Made by a program: the position numbers and the translations under genes. From assembly GCA_033064195.1 (NCBI GenBank), contig JARBJD010000075.1, forward strand, positions 124,001-188,000: a DNA stretch of 64,000 nucleotides, written 5' to 3'. Shown here one piece after another: positions 43,101 through 56,959 of the stretch (position 1 is the first letter of the stretch; each line of letters opens with the position of its first letter). Source of the stretch: Blattamonas nauphoetae. Taxonomy: Eukaryota > Preaxostyla > Oxymonadida. Below the pieces are notes generated by a model. The model made no database searches. It saw only the letters and a list, made by a program, of their open reading frames with translations, and was not told the origin of the DNA.

Positions 43101-46100
43101 GTTGTGTCTTTATCTTCTGAAGATCAGCTGAAAAGGAGTTCAGCACGATTAGAAAATTTTCCGATTGTTCCGTTGACAATCTAACACTTTGTCTTTTCAT
43201 GGGAAGGGCGAGTTGTTCGTAGAACGCTTCTCTTGTCCTCTGAGTTGGTGATCGTGGTCTGTTGAACCTTTGGGGGACTGGAGCTTGTGTTGGATATTGT
43301 TGCTTGACCAATTGTGGTTGAGTCTGATGGAGAATGCTTGGGGCCTGATAATTGGATGGAGGACTTGATGATCGTTTCATCTCGATTCTGGCAACAAATG
43401 GATCTATCCGTTTAGGGGAGTTGCTGGTTTTGTCATGAAGTGAGACTGGTTGCCCAACCCTTGGAGGAGTAGAACCTCTGGCTTGCGACTGGATTGGGAA
43501 AAGGTTCGGTTGGAATGCCTGCTGTGAGATCACAGGTTGAATTGTTCGTTGAGGTGTGAGAGGTTGAATCGCTCGTTGATTGATTCCAGGTGATTGAACA
43601 GGCGGTGAAATGATCGGTGGGAATGATGGCAATGCTGAGATATGTCGAGTAGGTGATGATGATAGGCTACTTTGTTGGGATGGGGTTGGGTTCAGCGATG
43701 GTGGACCTCCCGAGAGAGTACGAGACTGAGAAAAATGGTAAGAGTTGGATAACGGAGCGGTGGCGTTCGGTTGTGGAGATAAAGCAGGTCTGTGAGTCTC
43801 TAGTTTTTGGGGAGTGGCTTTTTTGAGAATCTCATACTTCTTTGATGATTTTTCAGACAATAAATACATTTCCGTTGCAGGTTCATCTGCGTTGTACTGA
43901 ATGCGGGAGAATCCAGTGAGTGGAACAGGAAGAGGGAATGGATTGAGCTTTCGCTTTATTCGAGGAAGCGTTGTGATGTGATATGGAGTTGCAGGAGCGG
44001 TTTTCATCTCCTTCCGAGCTGATTGGGCACTCAACAGAATGTTAAGAAACTGATTTGGATATTGGATGCGTTCTCTTCTGAGTTTTGTTGGGCATTCAAC
44101 TTGTGACAACGAACTGAAGAACATATATCTTCTTCTCTCGCATTCCATTGCTTCAACCATTGCTACGGCAAAAGCACGGATAGAATCAATGTTCTCGATT
44201 GTCATTGGCTTATCATGACCAATTGTGGACTGGAGATGACTCCGATAAAAATGTTCGATGTCTGGGACGGGGTGCTTTCTGCGATCCCCTGTTGATTCCA
44301 TCCACAGAGTGTACTCATTTTCATTGTTCACTCTACACATCTTGATCCAATCCATGGTTGGTCTTTCAAACCGAGAGAGCATTCTGTTGAAATCAGATTG
44401 TGTTGACATGTCCACTCCTGGAACTTTTTGAGGTGGAGGAGGTAAAGATTTCTCGAACTTGACGAGAACATCAAAAATTGTGTAGATCACAAATTGCCAA
44501 TTTCGGAAGGTTTGGTCGTCTTCTTTTTCGCTCATCTTGTTCTGTTCTCGACATTTTGTAAGTTCATCTTTCATCGTCTTCATAGCTAGTTTCACCTTCT
44601 CCTCTCCAATGTTTCTTTTAGGTGTAAATTGTCCTGGCTGAAACTCCTTCTTCGCCCGAGCATTGTACTCATCAACTGCCACTTGAACACCTTCTGTCAG
44701 GAGATCATAGAGAAGTATATCCTTCCCAAGTTGTGATTGGTGACTCACGATCGTCTGATGGGCACCCTGAATGGCTGTGATGCAGTTATTGTAATACACA
44801 TTGAAAGTGTTGGATCCAGAGAGCGAAGACAAGCGAGTGGAGTATGCTGATGAGATCAGCTGAGAAAAATAAGATGCAAGTGGAGTTTGGATGAGCTTTC
44901 GTGGCTTGTCTTTGGATGGTCCACGGTTGGCGTTTGTCAGGAATATTGAATGTGAGATGGAGTAGAATGGCTTGTTGTATCGTGCACCAGGATAGAAGGT
45001 GAAACTATGTGGAGAATATTGAAAAATTCCATGCGAAGATATCAGTCGAATCATTACATTACTTTCTTGTCTCGTGGTTTTCGCTGTGATCGATTTCAAG
45101 ACCCGCATGTTGGATTTGGCCCAGGCGAAGATCTCGTGGACAATTGGTTCCTTCAGAAGATTGTCTGTGGTTTGCCTCTTTTCAATAGAAATTTGGTATT
45201 TTTTCAGCTCGGATATACGCAAGTGAGTGGTAAGAGGGAAAAGTTGCCATTTTGAATCGAATGGAAAGACGTTTGTTGGAGCATTCATTGAAAGATAGTA
45301 AGGTCCGTTTCTGATCCGTGGGCAACCTGGAGGTGGGATCCAGGGGTTTCTGAAAGCACGGCCGTATCGACGTTGGACGATGAGTGCGGCTTGAGTCACT
45401 TTCTGTTTCGATTCTGGAGATAAATTATCCTGATCAATTGTCGGAGGAATGAGATGTGACAAAATCTCGCTGGTGAAACGAAGTTTGAGTGGCAGTGGTT
45501 GACGATGGACTGGTTGGTTTTGTTTCCAAGACCCAGTTGGCTTCGGGAATTGAATGGCAGGGACGGACGGTAATGGGACGAGTGAAATTGAAGCAGCAGC
45601 TAAGTTTTGTTCCACATTTTGGATCGTTTCCACGCTCAGTGGTGTTGGAAGTTCTGTTTGTTCTGATTCCGATTCGGGAGACGGAGCATGTGCCGACATA
45701 ATTTTCTCTTGAGTTGAGAAGTGAGAGATCAATGACAGTTCAATCGCTGTCGACGATTGGCGGACTATCTCCTGACGATTGAGCTCTGCAATCTCAGGTG
45801 AGATTGTTTTGTAATGTGATGAGAGTTCTCCGGAAAATGTCTCGGTGAGGAGACGATCTTGAATGGTTGTGAGGCTCATTTCCAGCATTATTCCTTCTGA
45901 GGTTTCGCTTGAAGATGGTTCGTCCACGGAATTCGATGTCAAACCCATCAGTCCGAGGGCAGATGAAAAATGGGCCTGAAGTGGTCGTCGAAGATTGATG
46001 AAGGTGGAGATGAATGAATGGTACGAATTCGGAATCTGCTGGGATTCGGAATGTTTGAAAAGATTCTGTCGGAGAGATTCAACAGTTGCTTCATTCTGAC

Positions 46101-49100
46101 TGTCTTGGGAGAATCCTGGTGTTTTGGAGTCATCGGCTGGTGATGGTGATGGAGAATGTTGCGTCCGGTTTCTCTCATCACGACGAGCACCAGTTCTTGT
46201 CTGCATCCGGCGGAGAGGAATGTCTCCTCGAAGAATTTGAGCATGTCTCCCTTCAGACAAGAGACTATCACGGCTTCGATCACTAGTCCCTCCGTTTCTG
46301 TCTGCTAGGTAGCCTCCTGAAACGAGACGCAGCGCTCGAAATTGTTCCAGAGCAAGTGGAATTTTGGTAAATGTGAACGAGAAAGGAGAGGGCGATGAAG
46401 AGTGGAGTCGAGAGATTGAAGTTGAGCGGTTGGAAGTTTCTGCTTTCGGTGTTTGGAAGATTAATGATGTTGGCGATGGTGACGGTGAGAGATATTCGAA
46501 GTACCGCATATCCGCAGAATCGAGACTCTGTTTGAAGTGGTGGTTGGACATAAGCGTTGAAATCATTGAATATTTCGCTTTTGAGGTGCCAATAGACTTC
46601 ATGAACAGTTTTGAGAGTTGTGTTTCCGCATTTTCGAATTGTTGGATGAGATGACTGATTAGATGAACAGGCTCAACCTGAGGCGGGAGTGGTGGAAGAA
46701 CTTGTGAAGAATCTTTTCCCAGCTCGAGTTGAGAGATCCCTGTTAGAAGACTCTTCATTGCTCGAATCGTATTTGTCTCGCTTTCTTTCATGAGGATCTT
46801 TTGGGATCTTCTGGATGCTTTTGCGGTCTTTACGACGCGATTGTGGATCAACCCGTGCTGAGTTTTCCCAAGATTGAGGGATACATCACCCACTGCATCA
46901 GCTGAATCTTTTACGAACAGGATTGTCGTCTGATCAGAAGGATACCGATGACGAGAGAGTCCTTTTCTCACAACTTGGACTGACTTCAGAAGTGACGGAG
47001 TCGTTGATGTTAAAGATTTGTCTGGGAATGATCGCACTGGAGATTGGTGAGCGATATCTACAACTTCGTCTTTGAGCATCTCAGAAGATGATTCGGGTGG
47101 ATCGTGATTTTCTGATTCCATTTTCAGTGTCTGGATTTGTTCTGGTGTTGGATAAAGAACCGAAGTTATGGACAACTCCTCCAGGTTTTGGAGGAGCCTC
47201 GATCGGAGTTGTCTTGCACGAATTGACGTTCTCTTCAGTCTTGATTTGAATCCACTCGCAACCTCAACATCTTCAGTTGATGGGATCGTCGTGAGAATCA
47301 CCGTTTCCGTCAACTTCGGGATATGAAGAGATGGGATTGGTGTCTGAAGTTGGGCAATTGAGAAGCGTGGAGAGGATTTTCCAAGTTCTGGAAATGTTGG
47401 TGACATGTTCGGCGTGGAAAGAGGAGTTTTGCGGGTTAATTTCGTCAAAGCATAATCCACATACTCCCTCATAAAAGTTTGAGACGGGTCGATAGGAAGT
47501 CTGTTCAGAACCGAGTCAATGAGGAAGACAATCCGGGTGATGATAAAAGGATCTGATTTACTTGTGAAAGGAATGGTGGAGACTGGATTTTGAAGAATTT
47601 GATGGCTGATTTTGTGAAGATCAGAGAACATTTCTTGTGTAACGATGGCTTCGCCTGAAAACTGTTTGGACTCGAGGGAGCCATCGATGATGATTTGAAT
47701 CAACGACGGGCGATATATGGGCAGTTCTCGTCTTCGAAACAGCGATCCTGATTTCTTCTGACCAAAAGGTGTTGATGACTGGAAAGCGAGGATGGCTGGT
47801 GTTTGTTTCCGTTTTCGAGCCCCTGGAGTTGCTGATTGTCCCATTTGGACAGATGAACTATTCGGCTGGGAAAGAACGGCTGGTGTTGGTGATGGTGAAG
47901 CAAGTTCCCCATCCTGTGAATGTGGTCCAAAAATCTGAAAGTGATCTTGAGTGATGTCCAATTGGTTGTGATTCGACCAGATGAGTCGTTTAAGGTCGTT
48001 GTTGAGGAGAGACGAGTACAGCATGAATTGGAGGTCCTTGTTCACCAGAGCCGACGTCGGGGGTTGATCAGCCATGATGACCGCTCCAACATTCAGGTTA
48101 TCGAGTGTGTAGATAGGAAGAAATGTTGATCTATTGAATTCACCGCACTGCTCTTCGAATAATGCCGAAACATGGGCGAGGAGAATGAAATGTCTGCATT
48201 GTCGCGGTGTTGTTGAAGTAGACGTGCGTGCCCGAGAAATGCATGACCGGAGTGCAGCCAAAGTTTGACGATTGAAATCCGCTGTCGATGATTTTTGCGA
48301 ATGGATTGAGCGAGGCAAAATTGGATAGAGCGTGAAAACGGGATAATCAAATGTTCTTACGAGAGAAATCAAAGACTCAAAGAGAGAATCTGTATGAACC
48401 AGAACAGCGACACCGCAGAACGACTGGTCAGTCGTGTTACTGCGGGTGAAGTTATGAAAAAGTGTGTTGAGCGTCGTCAAATGTGGTGAGAGATTCAGGT
48501 CGTTGAGTGAGGGGAGGGCAGACATCTCGCGTGAAAGTGGGGGTGGTGGTGCGAGAGATTCTTCATCTTGTTCGAGAAAACTGTGTGGAAGATGAGGGAT
48601 AGTTTTGATGGGGAAGAGAGAAGGATAGGAATCAGTCATCTGCGGTTGTGATTGTGTCTGTGGGATGGGTGGAACTGAACTCATCGAACCGAAAACGTGC
48701 CCAACAGGATTCAGGATTCCAAAATGTCTGATGACTCCTGAGTAAGAATTTGGGAGATGAAATGGCTGTCTCTGTTCAAAAGAGAGGAAAATTGGTTGAG
48801 TGATCGGAACTGGTGGCTGTTGGAGTGGTGACGGGGCTGAAGGTGGAAGTATCATGATGTCTTCGTCTGCGCTGACGACTGGATGGACAGTTGGTCGTCT
48901 TCCTTTCTTCCCTTTCTTCGTGGTGGGGATTTTCTCGACTTCGACTGTCCGTATCTGTTGTGGTGTTTTTGCAGGTGTGACTGGTGTTGGTCTAGAAATG
49001 GGTTGCTTCGAACTCTTTGAATGAGAAGCGAGGGCAAGACTGGAATTCGAAGTAATTGGTCTGGTCTGTTTTGGGATGAGTTGGAAAGAATGTTTTAGTT

Positions 49101-52100
49101 CATGGTGAGAGAAAGATGCTTCCAGTGATTGGTGTGTTGAAGAGGGATGAGTGAAAACTAGTGAACGGGACGCAGAGGACGTGAAAAAGATACTCAGAGA
49201 TGATGACGTGATGGTTCCGAGCGGATGTGTGTGTGACATGGAATATTCATGTGATGTGAGCTGGCGATGGAAGAGTGTGGAGAGATTTGGACTTGATGTG
49301 AGTGTGGAGACAAGACGTGTGCGAGAAGGATGTGTCTGAAAGTGAGGAAAGCATGATCGATAAATCCTTTGGACAGCAAGTAACTCATCGAATACTGATG
49401 ATGGGACTGGATTTGGATGAAGTGGAGTGACGACTGGCTGCTGAAATTGGTGTCTTGGGGTGTATTTTTTGATTTGTCTCTGAACAAATTCGCCGAATGG
49501 TGTCTTTGGAGATGTTGGAGAGCGAATACCAGAACGTGTTGGACTGAAGTGCCTGAGTGTGTTGAGTGGAGATATCGGTGAAAGAATGCCAAGCGAACGA
49601 GGCGGGGAGAGAGGTCCGATATGAGGCGATGACAAGATATTGTTCTGAATACGGAAATTGGAGTTTGGAGATGGTTTTAGTGGGATCTGCAGGATCTCCG
49701 GAAGAATTGCTGTGGTTTTTGGTTTGGTCGTCGACACTTGTTCCTTTTGTGGCGATGGAAGCTGTGGGGTTGGAGCATCTCTTTGTGAATGTGTGCGGGG
49801 GAAGGTGAACGACTGGATTGAGTCGAGGTGTTTTGCTTCGAATGAGAAGTCCGGATGAGGCCGATGAAATGATGGGATATAGACGGATGCTGTGAGGATC
49901 AGATCAATTCCTAAAATGGGTGAAATGAAGGTCGGAGAGGTGAATGCAATGTGGAGTCTGTTCGGGAGTTTGGGTTCAGGAATTTCCACTGGTGGAGGTA
50001 GAGGGGGAGGTGGAGGTGACGGTGATGGTGGTGCTGGCGGAGAATCGAGAGTTGCCTCTTCTTTCTTCGGAGAAGGCGGGGATGAATGGACTGAGTCGAA
50101 GTCCTCGTCGTCCAGTTCCTTCAGAAAGGAATCGTCGTCGTCGTCCATGTTTGAATCCAATTTGTTTGTTGAGTCTGCCATCTGAGACATCCGCTTCGCA
50201 CTTCTTGTGACGATGATGAGCTGAGGTGGCTCCGGTTGTTTCTTTGCTTCCTCTGCCGGTGGTGAGGGCTGAGTGAGAGAGGTTGTAGCCTGAGGAAGAG
50301 ATGGGACGAGTGGTTTGAGGTGAGGTGATGGGAGACGGACTGGGGATGGGGGTGGTGTGAGGTGTTTAGTGGAGAGTGTGTGAATTGTGTGAGAGAGGTC
50401 GGGACTGACTGGCTTGGGGAAGACATTAGGTGTGACGAACGAAGGATGGGTGAGCATCTCTCTTGATGTCAGAGACAGAACAGAGAGAAGAGAAACGGGA
50501 AGTGAGAACTCAACATCTTCCATGAAAAATGCAAGTGCTCTTTGTAAATGAAGAGGCAGTGAATCAATGAGGATAGAACTGAATGACCCAAATGAAGAGC
50601 TTTCAAAAAGAAAGAAGTAAAAGAGTGCGAGGAACGGGGAGTTGACAAGATTGTGGATGGAGAGTGGGTGGTGCAACTTGGATTGGAGAGCGATATCAGC
50701 CAGAATGGTTGGAAAAGATGAGACAAATTGTGGGATTGTTTTCGTCGGAGTGTCGTCTTGGAAGGCGAGAGAGGACGCGGAATGAAGAGAGAGGAAAGAC
50801 TGGACAATTGATTTGTACGAATCAATAAAGGCGGGGACGTCGAGGGAGGTTTGATTCTGCGTCGAGAGCTCTTGAAATGATGTTGTGATCGTGTCAAGTG
50901 TTTCCTGTTGGAAAGCATTAAACTGTTCGTCTGGTTTGATCGTCAGAACGAGCTGGTTGAACGGCAGGTGTGCCCGAGGGTTTGGTTGCTGCTGTTCGTT
51001 CGGGTCTTCAACGTTGATTGGATCTTGATTGACGATTTGATCTCCCACTTCGGCCCACTCCCGGCGGAGTGTGAAGCTTCCGACGATGTGGATCAACTCG
51101 TCGATGTCACATTCGGAAAATTGTGGAAGTCTCTCCTCCAGATCATCCCGGTTGGATTCAGACGCGACTGGTTGGGTGGCCTGAAGTTGGGAGTCCTCCC
51201 CGATGGGCTCTGGTGCTTGCTTATCTTCCGCTGGCTCAGAATCAGAGAGTGGTGCTTTCGGCCCACCTTTTTTGGAGCGTTTTGGTTTTCTCCCTGGCTT
51301 CTTTTTCAACTTTGGTGTGACATCTACCCCCAATAGAGGTTCGACTCTCGATGGAGAGAGTGCGATTGAGTCTGTGTGTGAAATGCTTTCATTGCCTGTG
51401 TCGAGACTCTGAACAGGAACGCTGTTTGTGGAAATCGGAACTAGGAGAGGGATTGGTGATGGAGGCGGTTGAATGATCTCATTTGTGCTCTGATTAACAG
51501 CAAACCCTCCATTCTTCTTTTGGACATGCTGTGGGATGATGATTGACATGAGCACAGCAATGTCAGAAACGTCACGAAGTTGAGTGAGAGGCGTGCGCTG
51601 GATCACAATTCGATGGTAGGCGTTGAGAGAATGAAGAATGATGTGATTAAAGTGAGATGGTTGGGGGTGTTGTGTTTGGGCTCTAGTGAAAGGGCAGAAA
51701 GGTGAGAACTGTGCAAGTGGAGAGTGGACGTCGAAGACGACGATATTCCAGTTCACGTTGGTTAGGCAAGGCATTTGAGAGAGAAACGCTGACATTGCAT
51801 TGAGAGGAGTGTATGTCGGATGTTGCGCATGCCATGCGTTTCCCATCGCGGCGAGAGATGGGAGTGTGAGGAAAATAACGTCGGCATTATATGTGTATGC
51901 AGTGGAATGGGTTGTGATTGTTGGTGAAAAGAGCTTTGAGTTGAGAGGTGATGGTTCAGGAAAAACTGTTTTTGGTTCTGGTTGCCGTGGTGAGGAATTG
52001 ATGGATGATGGGAAGTCGAGGATGGCTGTTCGCATCTGTGGGTACCATTTCATCGATTCCATCATCCAATGCTGGGCAATGGCGAGAGATTCACAGACAA

Positions 52101-53025
52101 CGAGTGATGGGTTCGAACCATTCGCTGTTTGGGAAGATGACGTGACAGGAAGGAGCTGAAGTTTGATTGGGATCTGTGTGTGAGGATAATGTGGCTGAAG
52201 TATCGCTGGTGTCATAGAAAATAGATAACTTAAGATGACAGGTCGCTTTCCGAGTCCGGACTCATCGGCAAACACACAATTCAGACCATTCTCCGACATT
52301 CGATAAATCCATTGTAAGGCTTCAACCTGGTATGATCGTAACTGTCGAGATCCTGTTGGAAGCTTGACTTTTACCTTCTGAGTCTTTGTAAATTCGATTG
52401 GATGCAATGAGAGAGCGAGATCAGAGTCTGTAAATGCCTCCGAGTGTATTGTGAGTGAAGTGAAAGGTGAGATCGAATCCTCATTCGATTCATCATTATT
52501 GGAGGCTATTCAATAGATAAGGAGGTGAATAATTGATGATCAGCAGAAATTCAGAGAAGAAATGAGACGACAAAAATGTCGACGAATGTTCGTGGTCTGG
52601 TCGAGCATACATGGATTGAAAAGATCATTCTCTGCGTCAGAGGCTTGGAGGGGAATTACATTGTCCGAATCTGGGGCATTACTCGACTAAAAAAATGAAT
52701 GAGTCAAATAATCGCAGAAAAAGTGTTTGATTTCACAAAAAACGTAAATTCTCGACAAAAAATAAGAAATACGGTAGAATTTCCAGATTTCTGTTTGGTC
52801 TGTGCTCGAGAATTCCCCTGCTGAGGCTTCATGTGTCGGAGCCTCATGTATAGAGAGAAAAGCAGGAAATCCTCCTCCTCTGAACCCTTTGTTTGGATCT
52901 GAACAGATACCTGTTCTCCTGTACACTTTACTATTATTACAGTGAAACAATTGATCTCTACACATCACAATTTCCCCGAAAGGCTTGAGAAAAATATAGG
53001 TCTTGGAGTCATTCGTGAGATTCAT
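40180..53025 (-). CDS. Giant SWR1/EP400-like protein with degenerate SNF2 ATPase
   Basis: The main exon (52505-40180) is one open frame of over 4,100 codons. Two upstream exons (52686-52611 and, less surely, 53025-52744) fit by phase, for about 4,227 residues. Near residue 170 a SNF2 N-lobe begins: LRSYQVEALQWIYRM, then DESGLGKR at motif I, a LVVCESLAIAQHW strand (Ia), VVFDVHSP in the place of the DEAH box, IQRTPLTQ at motif III and FTLRREWAEV. The C-lobe appears about 850 residues later (GVAVLVHTDSLFESL to about NDLKRLIW, near 48000-48450), without the final RxxRIGQ arginine-finger motif. A large insertion between the lobes is typical of the SWR1/INO80/EP400 group. An AT-hook-like GRKPKRSKKGG lies in the insertion. 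The rest is Ser/Pro/Gln-rich with some globular blocks. ATP hydrolysis looks unlikely. Confidence 0.7.
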
Positions 53026-53161
53026 GAGCGCATGGTGATCGAAGTCTCATTTAAAAACTTGAAGAGAGAATATTTCATAATTTCTATTTCATTCATTCTC
53101 TCTGGGTTTTTTCCCACCTTCTTTCTCTCTTTCTTTCGGTATTTTGTCCACCTGTCCACAA

Positions 53162-56100
53162 ATGAGTCAGAAACCATCGGAGACACACATCTCTCCTGAG
53201 CCTTACGATGATTCAATATTTTCTCCTTCACTCACAATTTTCCAAACGAAAACATCATCTGTATGTTATTTTTCCAGAATAATATTCTATTTCCTGTTTC
53301 ATATCCTGGAATCCTGAATTCTGTTTTCTCTCGATCATGATAGCTCTCTGTGGTCCGATATCATCAAGACAATCATCAATATCTTCTGAAAAGCTACAGT
53401 AAAGATCATGCAAACTCAAATATTGGTCTTTCAGAGCTCTCATCAACAGCTTCGGCACTTCATTCAATACAATCCCCTCTCCTCCTCAAACCTATTCGTC
53501 TCTTCTTTACTGAACACACTCATTGTATATATCTCTCCTTGTTGAATGCTTTCCAAGATTTTTTGTTCGAACACTGTCCGGAGTGTTTCACCACAATCCC
53601 TTCATCAATTGTCACGCCTGAACTCTCACAGTTTTATATTGCTGAACTCCTCCAAGCAATTTCTGTCCTTCACCAATACCAGTCTGTTGTTCTTCTTGAA
53701 TTTCAATAAAAGTGTTTAATCTCTGCGTTTATCAGCTTTGTACACAGATCGCTGGAACCATCCAAACTTTTCGTTGCTAATGACTCGCATATTCGTCTTG
53801 ATTCGACAACTCTCATACCCCAAAGTAGTACTGTTCCAGAGGAAGATTTTTATCCTGATTTGGACACTACCTCCGAATGTGTAGCTCCAGAAGTTAAATC
53901 TCTCCGATCTTTCTCCTATCAGTATTCTCGCTCTTGTTTCTTCATTCTACTTTCTTATTTGTTATGTTTCTGTTAAGATCTGATATTTGGAGCTTTGGAA
54001 TTCTCGTCTATTACATTCTTTCTGGTGGACAATATCCACAAACACCTCAACCAAACTCCACATTCGTGGTACCTGCATCTTTCACTCCCTCAGCAGAAGA
54101 TCTTCTTCGGAAAATCCTTTCCCAAAATGCAGACGATCGACCGAGTACAGAAGAACTGAAGACACATCCATTTTTTGATGGAGTGAGTTGGGACGATGTC
54201 GGAAGAAGCTCGCCTCCACTCTTGACGCATACTTTGGATGTCATTGGAGAGGACGAATTCGAGGAAGAAGAGCCGGAAGAGGAAGATACACAAGAAGCCG
54301 AGAGTGCGGAGCTGGAGTCTGGGAAGATCATGGAAGGACCTTTCGAAGAGGGAGAACCGGAGGAACAGCAACCACAATCGGGATTTTCGGAACAATCACC
54401 CCCTTATGAAAGTATCTTTACCGATAAATTGTATAACCTGAAGGATATTGAAGATGGGACTGAAGAAGTTGGATTATTCTTCCAAGAAGACGTCGTCGAA
54501 GAGGAAACTGAACACGACAACATGAGTAATTCGACGCGTTCCAAAGAAAACGACGAACTGAAGACTGAAAGCGAAGGCAATCCTTCTGAAGCACCTGTCC
54601 CACTCATCTCACTCGTTGAAATGGACAGCGAGGCTCCACTGTTCTTCTTCTCAAGTCCTCCATCATCACCAACCTCCGAAATATCACCTCAATTGTTTAA
54701 ACAGAAAAAAGTTGCGAAAAGTACTCCTTCCTCGCCACTGTCGAGTGCAGCACCATCGCCACTGTCGAGTGCAGCAACCTCACCCGTTCTAAAAACATCA
54801 GCGAATCAGCACTCTCTCCAACCAGCGCAACGTACACTTCGCTCAACGTCGCTCATTCCACACGGAATTCGAAGAGAGAGTATGCACAATTTGGTCCGCC
54901 CATCCCTCTCAAAGGTTGCTGCTCTGAAGGTCGGCACTGTCTCTCAGTCACCACCAACAGGCTTCGGCTCAATAAGACGGCGTCAATCAACAAATGACAA
55001 CCGAAAATGGTCATTACAAGTCAACACAACGCCTTCTCAAGTCAAAGGGCGTGCGCAACCAAGCAACTTCACATGTCTCTCTCCTCGGACGCCTCGTTTT
55101 CCACATTCGCCCAAACATCAGTGGGATAATGAGCCGGAACTGTACGTCATGGCTGATTCATCGTCAGCCAACGTCTCGTCATCAGCCTCGACTCCACACG
55201 ACACACCACCTCAAAATGAGATCAAGCCGCTGGCTCCTCTGAGTCTTGTTGTTCCACACCAAAGGAACAGGAATCGAATGGACATGCTCGTCCACTCGCC
55301 TTATTCAATGGGTCGTTCTCAGCAAGACTTGGAGAAACAGAAGAAGGTGAACGGTGTGAATCGAAAGATGAGGCATGCAGTTGCAACATCGTCGGACGAG
55401 CTGTTTAACTCGCTGGAGCGGTTGATCGCAGGGAAAGAGAAAGCGCCGCCAGTGGCAGATGAAACTGAGCGGCCTCGACCTGTTCCTCGTGAAGTGCATC
55501 GTGGATACCTCTCTCCTCTTGTGCTGTCCATGGATGGGCCAACTTCGACAGCATCAACGCCTTTCGGGACACCTGTCTCTTTTCACCACCCGTCACTCAA
55601 TCCCATCACTCCATCAATCCTCAATCGTGCCCAGTTCGCTCTCGCTGCGACTCTGAAGTTGGAGGATATTCCGGGCAAGGATGAACCAATTTCTATCGAG
55701 CTAGCTCAAATCCTGCGAAATGAAGAAACTGTTGTTCAATGTTCGCTGGTTCGCATCACAAAGCTTGTGACGACAAAAATAAACTCAACACGACACACAA
55801 ATCATCTCACTTTCACGAGCTCTGACGAGAAAGCAAACGCAATCGCACGAAACGGGCTTTCTCAGCCACTCGGAGCAATGATGACTCGACTTGTGAATGA
55901 ACCCATTTTTCTTCTCCTCACGACAGGTCCACGACTCCTCTTTTTCTGCCCAACAGAAAATAAGTTACTGGCCAGTGTGGATTGGGGCTTATCTTTATCA
56001 TTCAAAACGAGAGGAAGCAGACTCTCCTTTTCACAACCCGATCTCACAATCCAGTTTGAGACAAATCCTTCTCTCTCTGATATCCTGTCACAGAGTACAC

Positions 56101-56240
56101 CACTCTATTCACGGGTCGTGATTGCCTCGGACTGGATCGCTTTTTTGGAACACATGCAGACGCAGCTTCTCTCACAACTCTCTTCTGTTGTCACTTCAAC
56201 TGTCTCTTCTTTTTCTTTGACGCTACCCCTGTTTGTGTAG
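53162..56240 (+). CDS. PDK1-like pseudokinase with C-terminal PH domain
   Basis: Four exons (53162-53260, 53344-53681, 53736-53921, 53978-56240) encode 961 residues; introns are 83, 54 and 56 nt. The kinase fold is clear: LLKSYSK at the beta-3 lysine, LSQFYIAELLQAISVLHQY (helix E), VHRSLEPSKLFV at the catalytic loop, APE, DIWSFGILVYYILSGG (helix F) and HPFFDGVSWDDV at its end, the last as in PDK1 (HPFFESVTWENL). The catalytic Asp of HRD is Ser, the DFG position reads LDS, and no Gly-rich loop is visible, so catalysis is unlikely. A 500-residue acidic, Ser/Pro-rich linker leads to a PH-like domain (FLLLTTGPRLLFFCPTENKL, ending DWIAFLEHMQ) matching the PDK1 PH pattern. PDK1 phosphorylates AGC kinases at membranes; this relative may act as a scaffold. 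Confidence 0.8.
54732..54779. repeat. Two-copy 24-bp tandem repeat
   Basis: The sequence TCGCCACTGTCGAGTGCAGC occurs twice with a period of 24 bp inside the pseudokinase linker, coding for two SPLSSAAP-type units. It is a recent in-frame duplication. Confidence 0.85.
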
Positions 56241-56344
56241 CAACTCATCCTCTTCCTTCTCTTTCTTGTTTTAGTCTTCATTTCGTAATTGTTTGATGTC
56301 AGACTTGGTTCTCTTATTGAGCAAAACATAAGCATGTCTGTATA

Positions 56345-56380
56345 TAGGGGGTTTACTAAGTATGTCCCCTCGAGTTTTCT
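56345..56380 (+). repeat. Left terminal inverted repeat
   Basis: 36 bp starting TAGGGGGTTTACTAAG, preceded by TA at 56343-56344. Pairs with 58234-58269 with four mismatches. Confidence 0.78.
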
Positions 56381-56959
56381 CGCTGTCGACCAGGTCAATT
56401 GAGTTAATTTTTTGTCAAGAGTCTTACACTGAGTCAATTCATATTTTAAGCAAAGATTTTCAATATCGTATTCATTAAGTCACTCAAATCGCACAAATCT
56501 CAAAATGATTCACTGATTTTTCATTCTATGTGAAACGATAGCTGTGTCAAACTTCTAATTGGAGTGATTATCACCTTTTTCTCTTGATTTTTGCTCTAAA
56601 CATGCAAAAAAGTCAGATAGATTCGCTGATCTGGTCGAAACAGTGGATTTCGTTCTGACATCACTCGAATGTTTGTTCAACTCATTTGACTCTATGAATC
56701 ACCTATTTTATCCTCTTTAAAAATAGGTGAAGTTATGAATTAGAAGAAAAGGACCTTTGATCGCAGTCTCTGGCACTCTTTTTGATTTCACACGGCAAAA
56801 CTCTAACCAAGAATGCAAAAAGTTACATTTGAGGAAACGTGTGAAGTTTCACGTTTTTCCAGAAATTCCATCTCATTCTTTAAACTTCAACACAGTACTA
56901 TCAGAATCGAAGTCTTGTGAGAATCACTCTGGAAAGTGAACGAGATCAGATTTGAACAA

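Noticed and set aside
52801-52860. Inverted GAGGCT/AGCCTC motif as a regulatory hairpin
   Set aside because: Only six paired bases around a mid-size loop, inside possible coding sequence; expected by chance.
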